Assembly (NCBI GenBank): GCA_002694855.1 | Contig: NZNL01000007.1 | Coordinates: 1 to 6,215, forward strand | Length of the DNA stretch: 6,215 nt | DNA from: Gammaproteobacteria bacterium | GTDB lineage: Bacteria; Pseudomonadota; Gammaproteobacteria; Pseudomonadales; Pseudohongiellaceae | Direction of reading: 5' to 3' | Part shown: positions 5,295 to 6,215 of the stretch, piece by piece | Layout of the letters: every line of letters begins with the position of its first letter | How positions within the stretch are numbered: position 1 is the first letter of the stretch | Position numbers and translations under genes: made by a program | Notes under the pieces: generated by a model | The model's database searches: none | Seen by the model: only the letters and a program-made list of their open reading frames with translations | Told to the model about the DNA's origin: nothing

Positions 5295-6215
5295 TTAGTC
5301 GTCTGGCAGGCGTTGCGGAAAACGGCACTCAAAAACTCCCTCCGCAATCTTATTTTTCATCATCTCTAACGAACCACCTGCAATTTGTAGTCCACGAGCC
5401 CGTCTCATGCAGTAATCCACTAGGGTCGACTCGCTATAACCGGTCGCACCCATTGTTTGCATAGCATCATTTGCGACTTCAAAACCGACCTGGTTACAAA
5501 TGTGTTTTGCCATTGCTGTTTCGGTTGCTGACGGCAAGTCCTTGTCGGCGTTGGTAGCGGCCTTGTAAAGTACGAGCTGAGCTGATTCTAGTTTCATGGC
5601 CATTTCTGCAAACTTCCACTGCGTGCCTTGGAAGTCACACAGCCTCCTACCAAACTGCCGACGATAAAGGACGTGCTCTCGAGCAATATTGAATGCATGT
5701 CGGCCAAAAGCAAGTGCCCTGGCACTATTCCCGATACGTTCGGCATTGAAGGCAGATATCTGTTTTTTAAATCCGCCTTCCTTCAGCAATACATCGTGCG
5801 GTGATATGGAAACATCCTTAAAGTACAGCTGTCTCCATAGATCGCCAGACATGTACTTGGAGGTTTCACCAAAGGTTAAACCTTCTGCGTTGATGTCGAT
5901 AAGAACAGATCCGATTCCGTCGATACCGGGTCCAAAACGTACATATGCAAGTATCGACGTTGCGTCCATGCTGTGGGTAGTGAAAACTTTTGTGCCATTG
6001 ATACGATAACCATCTCCATCGGGCGTGGCAGTTGTTTTGAGCTCAGTTAGAGCGGAGCCCGCTTCTGGCTCCGTCATTCCTATAGCAATTAGGCCATGAC
6101 CAGATAATGTTGGCTCGAGGTATTTATCTTTTTGAGCCGGCGTACCATATTCGGACAGCGCTCGTGCAGGTCCAAAGTTACCAGCGTGTAAGACGTCCGC
6201 ACTTCGCGGGCATAC
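5295..6215 (-). CDS. Acyl-CoA dehydrogenase, 5' end beyond right edge (LCAD/IVD-type active site)
   Basis: The open frame runs 306 codons from the window edge to TAA at 5297-5295. The Met at 6077 is not a start: it belongs to the flavin-binding motif IGMTEPEAGS. The 46 codons before it (NFGPARALSEYGTPAQKDKY and onward) are clear acyl-CoA dehydrogenase middle-domain sequence. Roughly 75-100 N-terminal residues are missing. The C-terminal domain has REHVLYRRQFGRRL and MQTMGATGYSES. The canonical base position (MCAD YEGT) reads AGGS, so Gly replaces Glu. However, a Glu in FNAERIGN (residue 159 of the visible part) lies exactly 30 residues before the G of QFG, the spacing of the relocated base in LCAD (LPQERL). 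It is thus probably active, using FAD to make a 2-enoyl-CoA and passing electrons to ETF. Substrate unknown. It lies 79 bp upstream of the kinase on the same strand, probably in one transcript. Confidence 0.92.
   Translation of the reverse strand, partial: VCPRSADVLHAGNFGPARALSEYGTPAQKDKYLEPTLSGHGLIAIGMTEPEAGSALTELKTTATPDGDGYRINGTKVFTTHSMDATSILAYVRFGPGIDGIGSVLIDINAEGLTFGETSKYMSGDLWRQLYFKDVSISPHDVLLKEGGFKKQISAFNAERIGNSARALAFGRHAFNIAREHVLYRRQFGRRLCDFQGTQWKFAEMAMKLESAQLVLYKAATNADKDLPSATETAMAKHICNQVGFEVANDAMQTMGATGYSESTLVDYCMRRARGLQIAGGSLEMMKNKIAEGVFECRFPQRLPDD

Noticed and set aside
5689..6009. 106-codon plus-strand open frame opposite the second dehydrogenase
   Set aside because: It is antisense to a conserved coding region and has no recognisable domain or ribosome-binding site.
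5295..6077. A complete 260-residue dehydrogenase starting at the Met at 6077
   Set aside because: That Met is inside the conserved MTEPEAGS motif, and the frame stays open with family-like sequence to the window edge; the gene is partial only because the window ends.

Overview
This window looks like part of a bacterial chromosome, dense with fatty-acid or lipid catabolism genes. By eye the GC content is in the 40s percent. Shine-Dalgarno sequences and compact gene spacing are bacterial. I would guess a marine or environmental proteobacterium, but no rRNA, tRNA or marker gene confirms that. I see no mobile element, CRISPR array or RNA gene.

Layout: bases 1-2554 are all on the minus strand. 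In transcription order they hold an SDR dehydrogenase (1637-2554), a hydratase-2/MaoC enoyl-CoA hydratase that overlaps it by one base (774-1637), a small PPOX-type split-barrel flavoprotein (222-638), and the first 27 codons of a probable second split-barrel protein leaving the left edge (1-82). A 319-bp divergent intergenic region (2555-2873) separates this block from a plus-strand acyl-CoA dehydrogenase (2874-4079). That gene converges, 41 bp apart, on a minus-strand APH-fold kinase (4121-5215). Upstream of the kinase and on the same strand is a second acyl-CoA dehydrogenase (5295-6215), whose N-terminus lies beyond the right edge.

How the genes may work together: the kinase and the plus-strand dehydrogenase match the N-terminal and C-terminal halves of eukaryotic ACAD10/ACAD11. 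They also resemble LvaA and LvaC of the Pseudomonas putida levulinate pathway. In those systems the kinase phosphorylates the 4-hydroxyl of a 4-hydroxyacyl-CoA, and the dehydrogenase-like partner removes the phosphate to give an enoyl-CoA. The SDR and hydratase 2 correspond to the first two domains of peroxisomal multifunctional enzyme 2 (HSD17B4). They would take a 2-enoyl-CoA through the (3R)-hydroxyacyl-CoA to a 3-ketoacyl-CoA. The window can therefore be read as a nearly complete route for 4-hydroxy acids, lacking only an acyl-CoA ligase and a thiolase. The second dehydrogenase, with an LCAD/IVD-like active site, could act on a further saturated acyl-CoA. The actual substrate (linear hydroxy acid, lactone, terpenoid or steroid side chain) cannot be read from the sequence.
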